This document shows positions 12,875-25,208 of a stretch of DNA of 64,000 nucleotides, piece after piece. Position 1 is the stretch's first letter. Each line of letters begins with the position of its first letter. The notes beneath the pieces are model-generated. The model saw only the letters and a program-made list of their open reading frames with translations, was not told the origin of the DNA and searched no databases. The position numbers were made by a program, and so were the translations under genes. Source of the DNA: Colias croceus (lineage: Eukaryota > Arthropoda > Insecta > Lepidoptera > Pieridae); NCBI RefSeq assembly GCF_905220415.1, contig NC_059551.1:1498001-1562000 (forward strand). The letters are read 5' to 3'.

Positions 12875-13080
12875 ACTCGCTGCGCCCCGCGGTTTCACCC
12901 GCGTGGCTCCGCAACGCCCGCTCCTCGTCTACCCTTTAAAGCTTTCCTTGATAAATAGGCACTAGGCAGTACATATCTACTAACACAATATCATAATTAC
13001 AAATCGGATCAGGTAGTTCCTGAGATTAGCGCGTTCAAACAAACAAACAAACATCAGCTTTATATTATTAAGTATTAGTA
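12875..13080 (-). mobile_element. Decayed Helitron-like copy
   Basis: Carries CCCGCGGTTTCACCCGCG, GTTCCTGAGATTAGCGCG and (CAAA)n before the AGCTTTATATTA end, as in the 43579 and 59132 copies. The CTAG end is lost. Confidence 0.5.
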
Positions 13081-13341
13081 ACGATAGTTACTAGTTATTA
13101 TTCTGTGGTAGGGTATAAGACATATTATTAAGTATAGATTAACATTAAAATTACGACGGGATTCGAAACACCTCAAAGTTGGTTCCACTTCAGGTGCTCG
13201 TGAAGAGACTAGAGAGTGCATTTCATTTTTTCTTGCTGTTCAATTAAAAAGTAGATAACAATACAAAGATTAATTTGATAATTATTTTATTAATAGCAAA
13301 ACAATAACCAAATGCCAAAACTATGGAAGTAAAAGTGTCAA

Positions 13342-13391
13342 AAAAATGTGGAACGCTTCACGATTTTGCGTGTCATCCTTGCGCAGGGGCC

Positions 13392-13431
<40 letters not shown>

Positions 13432-13448
13432 ACTGCCGAAGCGAGTAC
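13342..13448 (-). ncRNA. U6: U6 spliceosomal snRNA gene (or intact-looking copy)
   Basis: On the minus strand the 107 nt follow U6 from the 5' stem-loop (GUACU paired with AGUAC around CGCUUCGGC), through AUACUAAAAUUGGAACG and the ACAGAGA box, to the end GUUCCACAUUUUUU, which is also a Pol III terminator. U6 pairs with U4 and U2 and forms the splicing catalytic core. No clear TATA box or proximal element is seen in the 60 bp upstream, so a transposed copy without promoter cannot be excluded. The 5' stem is intact, unlike in many U6 pseudogenes. Confidence 0.85.
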
Positions 13449-16400
13449 GATTGTCAAGGAATTCAATTTGTATTTGAATTAACTTTCAAAAAAATATCGT
13501 ACTCGCGATTGAGATTTCCATACAAAATTCGAACATATGTATGCAATTGTTTTCAACGCCATCTAGCGCTGTAAAAGTGAACGATCCCGACAATAACTCC
13601 GCTCCGCTACGACACCGCGTCTGTTAAAGGCTTCTAGACAGACACTTTATATAGAAGCTTTTGCATTAAAAAATAAGACCGATTACCATAATATGGCAGT
13701 TATGAGTTATGATAGCATTTTATGAAATGTAGGTAATATATGTAGTAGGACATTGTGCAAGAAAAAAATTGATGATGGCACAAGTTAAATATTATTCAAG
13801 CAAATAATAGTTTCCTCGATAAAATATTGGTTCTTAAAAAGTTCTCGGTTCAACGAAGAACCTTTAACTAAGATAAAAATAATTAAAAGACTATGCCAAT
13901 AAAAATAAAAAGAATCATTGGGTTTGAAAGAGACGCGTCCTCAATGCCGGCTAATGAATGTTCAACTTTTTTATTTGGCTTTATTTCATAAATTTACTAG
14001 AAGCGCTTGCTTTGATTTTCATTTGTACAAATCAATTGGTTGAGAGGACTTTTCAGATCGTAATTTATAGCTATAGCCTATATATGGCTATGCCATTTTT
14101 TGTAACAAGTATATTTTTAAATTTAACTTAGTTAGGTATTTGTTCACATGTAATTTTTATCTATAACTTTCTTCATGTTCACAAACGCGAAATTTTTCAT
14201 AATTATCTGACATTGTATGGTTTTATTTATTCCTATTGGATTATAAATGTATGTTTTTTATATAATGTACAAGTGTCGCTTCCAGTAGGATAAAATCGAG
14301 AGGGTCCGAAATAATGACGTCAGCGCATTTTTTATCTGATCGATCCAAGCTCGCCCATATCTGTATCATCTATTAATTTGAGCTTATGAAATAACTCTCA
14401 TAATGACAAGCTTAGTTCCTATATCTTAACTTTGAATTATCTATATAAGTTCATGTATGTACCTATCTACCTTTTTACTTCTTTCATCTGTACATGTGAA
14501 GTTATTTTTTCATTTCTTGCATGTTTAAAGCAACAAGTAGTTGCTGAAATGAATATACTTAAAGAACATTTCTTCAGAAGAAAGTATTTTACTTCTCACG
14601 TCGTATACCTAATTTAAGAAAATTGCGAAGTGCTGTGGTATATAAGTACTCGTATCGTATCTTGTCATAAATTATTAGAAAGTACCTACATACTTCAAAC
14701 TATATGCCGTTCTTTTTCTCCTTATTTTCTTCTTTTTGCCATGAATATGTGGCGAAGATACAAACAATTTTTAAGAATCAACATTCGTAGAATTTTTTCA
14801 GTCAGTCCTTCGATCCTAAGTTATAACTTCTAGATTGGAATGTTTTTTCTTCACAGATAATGCGATAAAATGTACCTAGGAGTGTTTCTCGGGAAGACGG
14901 TAATCAACCGCACACCGTAATCAAATTGAAACCACAAAAAATATCAAAATCACGATGTGATGGCGCGCTCGTCGGCGGGAAATGACTCGGCCTCTCCATT
15001 TGTTTGATATTTCTTGTCTTTGGTTTTTTATGACTTTTGATTATTGCCAGTTTTTTTATGAGGATAATTAAGTTATTATTTCACACCTTTTTTATTTTCA
15101 ATCAGTTGCGTTAAGTTAGATGAGAATTTAGATTGCCAATTTTATTTTGTAAGCATTGCCTACAATAAAAACTTTAAATTTTACAATCTTGAGTGTACCT
15201 ACAGCAAAAATATTAAGAAATTAAAATTAAAAACATTTCTTCCAAATGGAGCACTGACCGAGGCTGGCAGTCGGCAGAGCGCATGCCAGTAAAAAAAGAA
15301 AAAACAAAACAAAATGGAGGTGCTTTGTGGCCGACCGCCATTACTCCGATCGTAATTACGAGTCATTAGAGAGGCTCCCGTGAGGAAATTAATGCTTTAA
15401 GACATATTGCCTTTTAATATCAAGAACTTTGGCATATGGACATTATTTGAATCTACTTTTTATGTGTAATGAACGCAATGTTATTTTTAGTGCTAAGTAG
15501 CTCTGTATGTACGGTGAACATACAATCGTAGGAAAAATGCTTTGAATTTGCAAATGGAAATGCCATGTGGCTTTTATCCACATAATAAATAAATAAATAA
15601 ACCGTTCTTTCAAAAGAGTGTGTGCCGGGCACACGTATCAGAACTGAAACTTCTTTGGCAAGTTTCAAAGATAATTTGAATTTGAATTTGACGTGAGTCG
15701 TGACGGTATTGCGACCTTGAAATCAAATCTCAACGCGCCTAATTAAATTTCACTTCAAAAATTTTATGTAAACTTTTCGGTCCGAGTGATTGAATTCACA
15801 AAATATGACTACATTATGTGGGTACCTACCGACATATTTTGCGAAAAATGCGGAAACAATAAAACTTCTCACATGTAACCTGAAGAAAAAGGTATAAATA
15901 TAAAGGCGGTATATTAATGAAGTCAGACAGGATCTCCGGTGCTGGATCAAAGGGTGAATGGCGAACCATCCAAGCGATGTCACGCACGGCCTGACGGGAC
16001 AATGGACACTGCGCAGCTGTAGGGTTGAACATTATTTATTTATTTAACCTTTATTAAATGATTAATTTATTCCATGGTTTGATATTAAATTTATTACATT
16101 ACTTTTTTATTGTTATGTCTTTGTTTACGTATGAAACGATAATTTATGAATGTAAAGAAAGTCATTACAAGTTTTTACTTTAGATCAATATCCAGGTAAA
16201 ATGACCTGAGTGTTTTATAATTTATTTTATTATGCTGGTTACTAGGGAACGTATTTAACTACCTATTATTCAGTACCTAACTATATAAGAATACCTAAAT
16301 TGATTTTAATTTGAAGTGAAAATAAACGATGCTGTAGTAAGTACATATTGATTATTGGTAAAAGTTAAATTAAATGAAAAGAGAATCAGAGAAACTCATA

Positions 16401-17711
16401 ATTTACTTTTTATTTTACACTATGTACTTACTTCATTTTAATCCTAACTCCTAAGTTATGTAAATTTTAATGTTTGATAGAAATTGGCTATATAAGAAAT
16501 AATTTCTTAACAAGTGGCAGCCCTAAATCTCCTTTATAAAGTAGCGGAGGCTGTTCATCACGTGGTACATTTGTGTTCAGCACCCTTGACGATTGTCACG
16601 GAAATAAAAATAGTCCCAAACCAAAACCATGAACCGATATAGCGCCGATCACAATTAAGTTCTATTCATACTTAAAATCAAGATTACAAAAAATACGAAG
16701 ATTCATTTTTTATATTGTACCAGAACATGCGTATACGAAAATAACAAGTTTTTTTTAATATATAAAACCATGGATAATCTTTTTATGTAATCTTCAAGAA
16801 TACTTGTATTCTTCTATTTTATTTTTAGTTCGTTTTAACTACCTATATAGGAAGGTATTCTTCAGAAAAAGTGGTCAATGTTTACAATGTTGCAAAAAAT
16901 ATTGTTTGTAGTCTTAGTACACGCAACAATATATGTATATAGTTGAATAGAAATGAAAAATACATTTCATCGCAATCTCATTCAATCGCGAGTGCATTTC
17001 TCTTGTTTTATTAACGGAGGAATTAATTTTATTTATTAGCATTGCAATAAAATAAATCACTTTAAAGTCATGTTCCCAACTTCAATTAAATACACAAATA
17101 TAGCATTCAGTTAAACTGACAATAAATAATCAATTTTATACCGGGTCTAACGAAAGTCTGCAATAAAAAACATTATACATGAATACCGAGCTTGCATTTT
17201 ATTAATTGTTCAATTAAAAATCTCTTTACGAATGCCGACATGATATGTGGGACAGTGGGAGTCATGTAAATTGTTTAACATACCTACGGTATTGAATGTT
17301 ATACATAATCAAGTGGTATCAGGTAGTTAAATGTCATATTTTAAGCTACAGAGTTGAGGATGTAGGTACCTAGTATATGTATTATATTATGTACCTACTT
17401 ACTTACATCTAAAAGTTAGTTCCATAATTTCCAATTTTCTTTAATAAAATGTTTATTAATTTAATCGTTTAGCAATTACACTAAGATAGATAAGAAATTC
17501 AGTGAAAGTAATAACTGTAAATAAAAAAAAACTTTGTAACTCGTGATGTGCCATCCTTTTTCATTGTGTATTGCTGTGGTATTGCCACTTGCCAGTACCA
17601 AATTTGAAACATTACAGTTGACGAACACCAAATTAAATCTACAATCGGATTATCGTTTTGAATCCTTTTTAAACAGGAAGTCTATAAAGACTATAATGAT
17701 TATTGTAGGTA
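13449..17711. other. Gene-free region
   Basis: No host exon recognised. A block at 15250-15380 and one at 14930-15010 are GC-richer and unique. The stretch 15900-16030 reads SPFDPAPEILSDFI in one minus frame but cannot be assigned. One dispersed hairpin repeat lies at 15614-15760. Confidence 0.4.
15614..15760. repeat. Hairpin-bearing dispersed repeat, copy 1
   Basis: Contains GTGTGCCGGGCACACG (a perfect short palindrome), GAAACTTCTTTGGCAAG, CGTGACGG, GACCTTGAAAT and TTTCACTTCAAAA. The same order recurs at 25437 and 30438. Confidence 0.65.
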
Positions 17712-19025
17712 GGGGAGAGTTGGATAATACCGAGCCCCTAAGGACTTGGGCCTATAGTTAGGAAACTGATTGTTGTTAAAAAAAATAAAATTGCGTAATT
17801 AGTAGGACATTTATTCAGGTACGCATACCATATAACACAAACTTACAAAATTTAAACAAAAAGTAATTATTGCCATTTACCAAAAAAATATAAAGTCGCG
17901 ATATTGTCAAACTGGTCTGATAATATCGTGCCCTGGGTTGACAAAATCGTGCCCACTTTAATCCCACACAAATAGGTGAGTAATAGAAGTAAAAAAGTCC
18001 AAAAAACCCAAATCTTTTTCTAGAAATTAAATTAACAAAAACTTAAATTCTTTGTGACAACTTAAACGTAAATATTTTTTTATAACAAGAAGTTTTTGTA
18101 AATCTTTAAATTATATATGGACTAGTCAGTCTCAAAAATACCTAATATCAATTAAATATCAGATATCAAGTTATATTAATCACAGCAAAAATCACACAAA
18201 AAATTATCAGCAGAATCTTTTCCGCTACATTCCTTGTGTATCCAATTCGAGCATCTACAGCAACGGAACCACAGCTCTCCATTACGACCAAACTCTTCAC
18301 ATACGGCGCAAATATCCCTATTCTCTATGTCAGTTAGGGGCACATCATCCATACTTACATACATACGTTTCTTAGACTTCCCTTTGATCCCATGACTTCT
18401 TCTTTTTCTTTGGCACAGATTGGTCCATCTAAAACAGATATCACACACAACTATTTATCTTAAATTACTCAAATTCAATCAAAATCGGTTTTATCGGTTA
18501 GGATATAAAATACCACAAACAGATTTACATACAGACATGTCATACATAACTCTTTTGTTGAGGTAAAAACAAGTTAATGTAAATAAAACATAATTTTCAT
18601 AGTTTACAATTTCGCGCCCTCGACTGATAATACCGCGCCCTCGGCGCGGAATTATCAAACTTGATCATTTTATTTTTTAACCTCAAAATTATATGGAAGA
18701 TATTGTAGTACGTAGAAACGTATTCTGATATGAATTCTACAGAATACAAGCATTAAAAATGTATAGTATCAAAGCATTACAATATAAATACAGTATTACT
18801 TACTTCTTTCCGAAGGTACACGAAAAATTACAAGCAGTAACGAAAAAAACAACTACGGCGCGTACTATCTCCGTCGTTGCGTGAACCGTAATGGCGGTGC
18901 GCGGGGAGGGGTGTAGGCATGTCCGGCTTCGATGTGTACCCACTGATTCGCAGATCTAGTGGATAGTTTTGGAATTACGCATACGCGCGGAATTATCAAC
19001 CGCGCGGTATTATCCAACTCTCCCC
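17712..19025 (-). mobile_element. Pogo/Tigger-like DNA transposon, internally deleted
   Basis: Terminal inverted repeats GGGGAGAGTTGGATAATACC at both ends and TA duplications at 17710-17711 and 19026-19027, as in the Tc1/mariner superfamily. Related words (GATAATACCGCGCCC, GGAATTATCAA) recur just inside the right end. The only coding remnant is a transposase-tail zinc finger at 18176-18448; the DDE catalytic domain is absent, so it cannot move by itself. Confidence 0.75.
18176..18448 (-). pseudogene. Transposase C-terminal PHD-like zinc finger fragment
   Basis: Up to 90 residues, with the best section after a TTTTAG acceptor near 18427. It contains KKRMYVSMDDVPLTDIENRD, then C-x2-C-x8-GELWFRC-x2-C...W-x-H-x2-C...C-x2-C. 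Such cysteine-rich tails with ELWFRC...WxHxxC are typical of insect pogo/jerky-type transposases. No catalytic domain is nearby. Confidence 0.65.
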
Positions 19026-21692
19026 TACCGTTTATGGGTCATGAATGCATAAAATACAGATGACTTTATTGAAGAGAGAGATTTGGTATTGGTAGTTTTT
19101 TTAACGATTTGATACGGATATTTAAAAAATTGAAAAGAACCATTTATAGTTACATACAAAATAGTAATAAAATAATATAATAAGCGTCTTCGTTTTTTAA
19201 AATAGGTATGTTATATGTATATCGAAAAGATCGAGAAAAAAATATAATCTAAATACTTACTTAATATAAAATATTCCATTGTCTTCAGACCGCTAATAAC
19301 CACACAGATAACACCTCTCAATAAAAAAAAGATAAAATAATAAGATAAGATAAAATAATATGAGTTAGACAAAATCATCTAAAAATATACCCTTCTGCTA
19401 TTTATTTTCCTTTTTTTACCATGAACTAAACTCCGTTCCCTGTAATTGTGACTTTAAAGTAAAGGTAAGTTTTTAAAAACACAGACAATGTGGCTGTAAA
19501 ATTATTCGGAGCAGTTGGTGTATTTTATGCCCTGGCGAAGCTCCATGTTCGTGGAACAATAATAATAATCGACAGAAGTATGTTCAATGGGAAATAAATT
19601 ATACCCGTCGTAGGGATGGGGTCTTGTCGATAGTTACGAAGTATCGACGTTTAGATATATTTTAATTCGAGTTATGTATTTTTGTTTTCGGTTATGGGAA
19701 GCATTTTGCTAATGAAAATTTTAAAATCTTCATCATTCATCACATCGATACAGGAAATGAAATTTATTTGTAATCATAAATTTCATACTAGGGTGTCTAA
19801 AGTCTTAACAACGTTTTATTTACAAAGTACTTAACCTTATAATTAAAATGTTGTTGTTATACCTAACCAATGTTGTAACTTTTTTCATTCATAAATGTGT
19901 ATAGTACACATAAAATGAATTAAAAAGGTCAACTAAACACGCCTCATCAAGCCATCATTCCTATAGCTTATTTCTTTTTTTTTACCCTAATCGAAAACAA
20001 TTACGCTATGCAATTGTTATCCAATTCTAATTTAGCATATTCAGCCTCTAGCGAACTAATTCTCACTATTAGCAATTCATGAGCAGCAATATGCAACTAA
20101 ATAGTAATAGACATGCTCGTATTCACGGGCTCATCTATTAACCTTAAATTAAACGACACAAATAGCTAACGCAATAGTCTCAAGTGCGTAATAATGCTAA
20201 TAGCATCGAACACCTTTCGTTAATTGCTACATAAAAGCTGCGAATTATCGATATGTACACATCCCTACCGCCCGCGGCGCGTACGCAGCGCATCGCAATT
20301 TTATCGTGCCGCTCGATTATTAAATCCTTCCGCCCCGCCCTAATGGCCGGCATTAGCGACCATATAATACAATACGACTGTAGACGAATGCCTCTTTGCC
20401 GTAAGGATATTAACGTCTTATACATATAGGTACCGCTCAAATGTTTAATAAAAATTACCGGTCGTTATATTTACCTGTCTTTATTCGTTGAATGCCCTTT
20501 TAATGCAATGTCACTTGATGCATTTATAATGATAGGGATAGGGAAATAAGATTAGGAGGAAGGAAGAAGGTAAAGTAGAAAAGGGTGAGGGGCGAGGGCA
20601 GTGGCGGTGCAAGACCGAAATTTAATGTTGGCGGGAGTAGGTAGCTACATTTCGCGAGGCAGGAGTGGCCACTTGTTAGTGTAAGAAAAATGGCTTTTCG
20701 TAAAGCCCGTCAACTGCTTTTGGAATTTCTATACTCTTGCACACCTCAGAGTGGTGTCTCAACTGTCTTGTAGTGGTGATTGTGAAGCGCGAGGCCCTTA
20801 GTACCGCGAAGCCATAAGCCGCCTCTGCCTGTAAAACGATTCACGAATTCTATAAATAATAGCCAAAAAAAAAAATTGGATGCTTGAATTAGCTTGCACT
20901 ATTGCCATAATTTAAAGAAAAGAGCGCTTCTAAATACAATACAAAGGTACCTAATTTAATACTACCAAACAACGAGTATAACAACTGCAACGTTTCGGAA
21001 TGCAGTTTCTAAATAAGAGAGCTTGCAAGAAATTTTGTTTAATAATAAATACATAATAATTTATAATAAAGTAAAATAACATAGTAAAACCTGTGGTAAA
21101 ACACTCACATCATCGCCGTATGACAAGTTATCGTATATTATTCATAGCAGCGTTTGTTTATGAATTATTCGTGTCCCGCGTGTGTCCCGCGCTATTTTGC
21201 AGTTTATGCTCTATGAAGCCGTAAGTACTAAGTTATGGCGAATAATATGACGCTTTTACGGTTGCCGGCGTTTCTTTGATGTTAGGTGCTGGTTATATTG
21301 GATATAGCGAGTGTAAACTGTGACCAATGTGATCTATGATTGAATTAATTAATTAGTAGAAGCAGTTGGACTACGGGTCTCTAAGAGTTTGCGTTTAAAA
21401 CTCTTCCCTGCTTCCGCTATGTCTATTTCTCTTTTTTCCTTCACCGAAGTGTTTTAAAAATGACCAAAGTAATTTTCAGAGTCGGAGCGTCAATTTTTCT
21501 TAGATGTTGAAGCTGCTGAGTCAACAATAGTATACCTACTACTCATATTTTACTCTACGCACTTGATGTTTTGTGAATGAATGACGATAGAGCCGTGATT
21601 TAATCACAATAATAATTATTATTTATGTAAAATTTTAAGATATTTCTCGTTTCATTTTTAAAAACTTAAGTATTGTTATAATTTACTCATTA
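19026..21692. other. Gene-free region
   Basis: No exon or complete element is seen. 20180-20420 is a GC-richer unique block with ATCGAT and TAATGGC-type words, perhaps regulatory. Confidence 0.35.
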
Positions 21693-21848
21693 GAGCTAGC
21701 GCGCAAGATCAACTTTTGTCTCCGCAACTATTTTGTCTCTCCCATCAACTCTATGGGCTAGTAAGAATGTGCGCGCACGTAGCGACGCAGAGTTGATGGG
21801 AGAAACGAAATATTTGCGGAGACGAAAATTGCTCTTGCGCGCTAGCTC
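21693..21848. mobile_element. Foldback MITE, TTA duplication, copy 1
   Basis: Arms of about 60 bp (GAGCTAGCGCGCAAG..., TTGTCTCCGCAACTATTTTG, CTCCCATCAACTCT) pair with each other. TTA flanks at 21690-21692 and 21849-21851. A second copy lies at 58878-59029. Confidence 0.8.
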
Positions 21849-22555
21849 TTAGGTAAAGGGCTTTCGATATCAGTTTAGAGTTTTTTGATATCTGCAATAG
21901 TTACGGAATAATCACCTGTGCACAATCAACGATTACACCCTGTATAGCCATAGGCACGTGTATACAGTGTATTGTGTATGCGCTACAAAAACCTAGACCT
22001 AGTTGGTATCTACCTACATAATTTTGTGAACACTTTTATGATTTATCTGATGAATGTTTTTATTAATATGTAGATTTTAATATCAGCTAAGTATGTCGCT
22101 CCGCTAGCCAATAAAGCCACAGTTCGCAACAACAAAGATGAGTTATTGCGATTCGGAACACGTAGCTCTATTCATAACCATTTCGATGACCTTTCATTCG
22201 CCGCATGAATATTGTTTTGCCATGGTATATATTTTACAACTTATAACCTGCGAAATGCGAATATAATAACCACGTTTAAATGTAGATATTTCATACTCAT
22301 ATTAAAAATGCTGTTGGTTACAAAAGCCAAAAAATGAAAGTACTGAAATCCAGTTCATTTTCACCTTGTTTCATATTTCACAAATTCATAGTATAAACTA
22401 TAAAGACTTGTTGGAATCTTTCACTGCGTTTTCGGTCGCTGTCTTTAATTCGACTTTCTTGCTAAACAAATCTTTTCCTAGATATCAGTCTTCAGTTACT
22501 TGTATGTGATGGTCACTATACGATTAGCTCGCTGTAAAGTTTCCGAATATAAATA

Positions 22556-22746
22556 TCACTACATAGTTACTATAAAACAAAGTCGCTTTCTCTGTCCCTT
22601 TGTATGCTTAAATCTTTAAAACTACGCAACGGATTTTGATGCGGTTTTTTTAATAGATAGAGTGATTCAAGAGGAAGGTTTTAGTATATAGGTACCTATG
22701 TATTAGGTTTTAGACAAAGCGGGCGAAGCCGCGGGGGGTAAGCTAA
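22556..22746 (+). mobile_element. Helitron-like element (TCACTACATAGT family)
   Basis: 5' TCACTACATAG, body with AAAGTCGCTTTCTCTGTCCC and ACGCAACGGATTTTGATGCG, 3' hairpin GCGGGCGAAGCCGC, end CTAA|T. Relatives at 46726, 48011, 50178 and 56939. Confidence 0.7.
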
Positions 22747-23657
22747 TAATTAATAATAAAAATAGCTAATTCAAATATTATTTTATGTTTATAGGTTGTA
22801 TTTGTGAGTTGGTTAGGGTGCTGTTTAGTTTATCGAAATTGGAAATGTTTTTCGACATTCTGAAAAGAATAAAGTGATTTTTCATAACGTAAGTATACAC
22901 TTTTATTCAAACGCAAACCACGCCGGAGTTATAAATAGAACAGAAAAGGAGCGGATTATTTGTAAGTAGTTAATGATTTTGGGCCTGAAAATAAAAACAA
23001 AAGTATAATAAATAAGTACTTTATTTCGTTCAACGAAATGTACATATGTGATTATAGGTATTTACATTACGTTTGGCTAGGGATTGAAAATGTAAACAAA
23101 AGGCAATACAATATACATTTTGTACAATACTGACAATACGACATGGGTATTTATTACAATCCATTCAACTACTCTTTAATTTAGAAGCATAATATAAAAG
23201 AAAATAAAAGGGAAGCTCATTTTGTCGTTGTTTATTTAGAACAAAGATTATTGCACAGTGCACACAAAAACAGAAAAAAAATACATGTTATTTTTATATC
23301 AATCCTTAACTTCAGAAAAGTAAACAATTTAAAAATATTACATTGACAAATGTCTATTTTAACGTAAAAAAAATAAGTTTATTGTAAAAAAATTATCTAC
23401 AATTTAAGCCCAACATATTTTGCTTACATATCCCAGCCAAATTTATTTGAGTCTAAAAAAGGATTTACACCAAATCAATGAAGAAATCATTATAAATATT
23501 GATGAATACCCGTGAAAAATGTATTGTATAGATTGCTCAGTAAAAGAAGAAAACCAATTGGTTATAAGGAAGTTTGATGACAACCTAAATTTTTTAGGTC
23601 TAATGTTTCTAAAGTTGTAGCGTTTTGTATAATGATCATATAAATTAACCTGTTATA
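22747..23657. other. Gene-free AT-rich region
   Basis: Nothing recognisable beyond A/T-rich sequence. Confidence 0.4.
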
Positions 23658-24057
23658 CAGGATGTCCCACTATTGGTATACTAAGCGCGAAGGGACTTGT
23701 AGTTTTGCATACACTGATCACGTAAAAAATACTTAAAAAACAAAATTAAGTATATCAAAAACTGTTTGCTAAATTTTTCCTGAAAATCCATGTTTTCTTC
23801 TCTAGCTTCACGCAGCCGGCATATACCGCTTCGCTAATGTGAGCATTTTGTCTATGAAAACATAATCTTAAACGATAGCTCACGTGCTGGTGGCAAAGTT
23901 GGGCGGGCTGCTTGTTATGGGTGTACACATAGAGTTTTAAGAATTCATCTTTTGAAAAAAAAAAATGCGTCTAGAATTTTTAAAGTATTTTTTACGTTCT
24001 CAGCGTATTCAAAACTATCCTCCTTTCAGCTTAGTATACCAACAGTGGGACACCCTG
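23658..24057. mobile_element. Mariner/Tc1-type MITE
   Basis: TIRs CAGGATGTCCCACTATTGGT and the inverse of CAGTGGGACACCCTG, about 30 bp, with TA at 23656-23657 and 24058-24059. No transposase frame. Confidence 0.75.
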
Positions 24058-24139
24058 TAAATTACGTCACATATAATATAAAGTAAAGAATAAAATTATT
24101 TTAACATTCGCTATGATATCTCATAGGAGGCCTGTGTCC

Positions 24140-24235
24140 CTGTAGGGAACATCAAGTATGATAATGATGATGGTGATAATTATAATGATGATTATTATGG
24201 TGATGATAGTGATGATAATAATGATTGTGGGGTTA
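24140..24235. repeat. GAT/AAT-rich microsatellite
   Basis: Imperfect trinucleotide tract of ATGATGGTG and ATGATTATT type. It follows CTCATAGGAGGCCTGTGTCC, which matches part of the SINE at 61532-61855, so it is probably the tail of a decayed copy of that SINE. Confidence 0.6.
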
Positions 24236-24499
24236 CAGTAGTGTTGCTCTCTGCAACGAGACTTATATTGCAGCTCCTTTTCTTGTACCACATTAGCATA
24301 AGTTTAATAAATAAAAGTTTATTTTTATTATTCGTTGTGTGCGCGATGACAGCGCCCCTAGTGGCCGCAACTATTCAGGACTTGTCATCTGTCAAATCAT
24401 GTCAACTAGATGATAAGATATTTTTGTGATGTTGATTTTCGACTAGTTTTTCAACGAAATTGAAAAAAATAGTGTAAAAATTGAGTGTGTATATTATAC

Positions 24500-24664
24500 C
24501 TAGCGATTTTCTTCCTCGTGAAAAATATTGTTTCTCTTCACAGCAGTTATCCATTTTTGTCTTTGCTGTAATGTCCACTTTGATGTTGGAAACGAATTAA
24601 ACTTGCAGGAACTGTTTTTCCCATTGTTTTTACAATTTACGACACAGCATGAACTATGACCCAT
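24500..24664 (-). pseudogene. THAP-type zinc finger exon fragment
   Basis: From ATG at 24664 it reads MGHSSCCVVNCKNNGKNSS, then FNSFPTSKWT, QRQKWITAVKRNN, and stops after EEENR, 54 aa. This gives the THAP C-x4-C, the conserved FP, Trp and AVxR pattern, but the closing C-x2-H (ICSxHF) is missing. Frame and spacing are good, so it is a recent fragment or one exon of a P-like transposon or THAP gene. Confidence 0.6.
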
Positions 24665-24879
24665 ATCGCTAATTTTTACGTTTTTACTTAAAATTATAAA
24701 GGAAGTTATGAAAATAAAGCAATTTGTCACATGACAGCCCAGAATTAATTCACATTTCTGCCATGTCGTGCGCTACGGTCGATTTGGCGTTCCCCACCAC
24801 CCACTTCACACATAGCCAATAATAAAAAATAAACAGTCATCATTAAAAACTTTTTGATATGATATGATATTCTTGATCA

Positions 24880-25200
24880 TGTATGTGATAAGGATGAATG
24901 AGGATGAGGATGATGAAGTTGGTGGCGGTGAAGTTGATGATGATTATGACTATGTTCGTATTGATGGTAATGACTAATGATAATAATGATCTCGATGATG
25001 AATAATGGTAATGATGGTTATTATGATAACAGTGATGATGATAATAATAATGCGATTGATAATGGCTATTATTGGGACTATGATAATAATGTTGGTGATA
25101 TGACAATGATGATGATGTTTTAGATGATTATGATGGTTATGACATATCTTACGATGCCAATTTTTAATTTATTAGTAATGATGATGATTATTATCATAAT
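24880..25200. repeat. Long imperfect GAT/AAT microsatellite beyond the ASCC2 stop
   Basis: About 300 bp of ATGATG, AATAATG and GTGATGATG words up to and including the presumed ASCC2 3' UTR. Open frames read in it (runs of H, Y, N) are artefacts. Confidence 0.75.
25168..25173 (-). terminator. ASCC2 polyadenylation signal AATAAA
   Basis: AATAAA on the minus strand about 36 nt after the ASCC2 stop codon, the first such signal downstream. The implied 3' UTR is very short and lies beside a GAT-rich microsatellite. Confidence 0.55.
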
Positions 25201-25208
25201 AACATCCC

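Noticed and set aside
15826..16032. Minus-strand frame containing SPFDPAPEILSDFI
   Set aside because: Slightly gene-like but short, with no domain and no bounded exon; possibly an old retroelement piece, too weak to call.
24843..25106. Histidine/tyrosine-rich 87-aa frame
   Set aside because: Translation of a GAT/AAT microsatellite.
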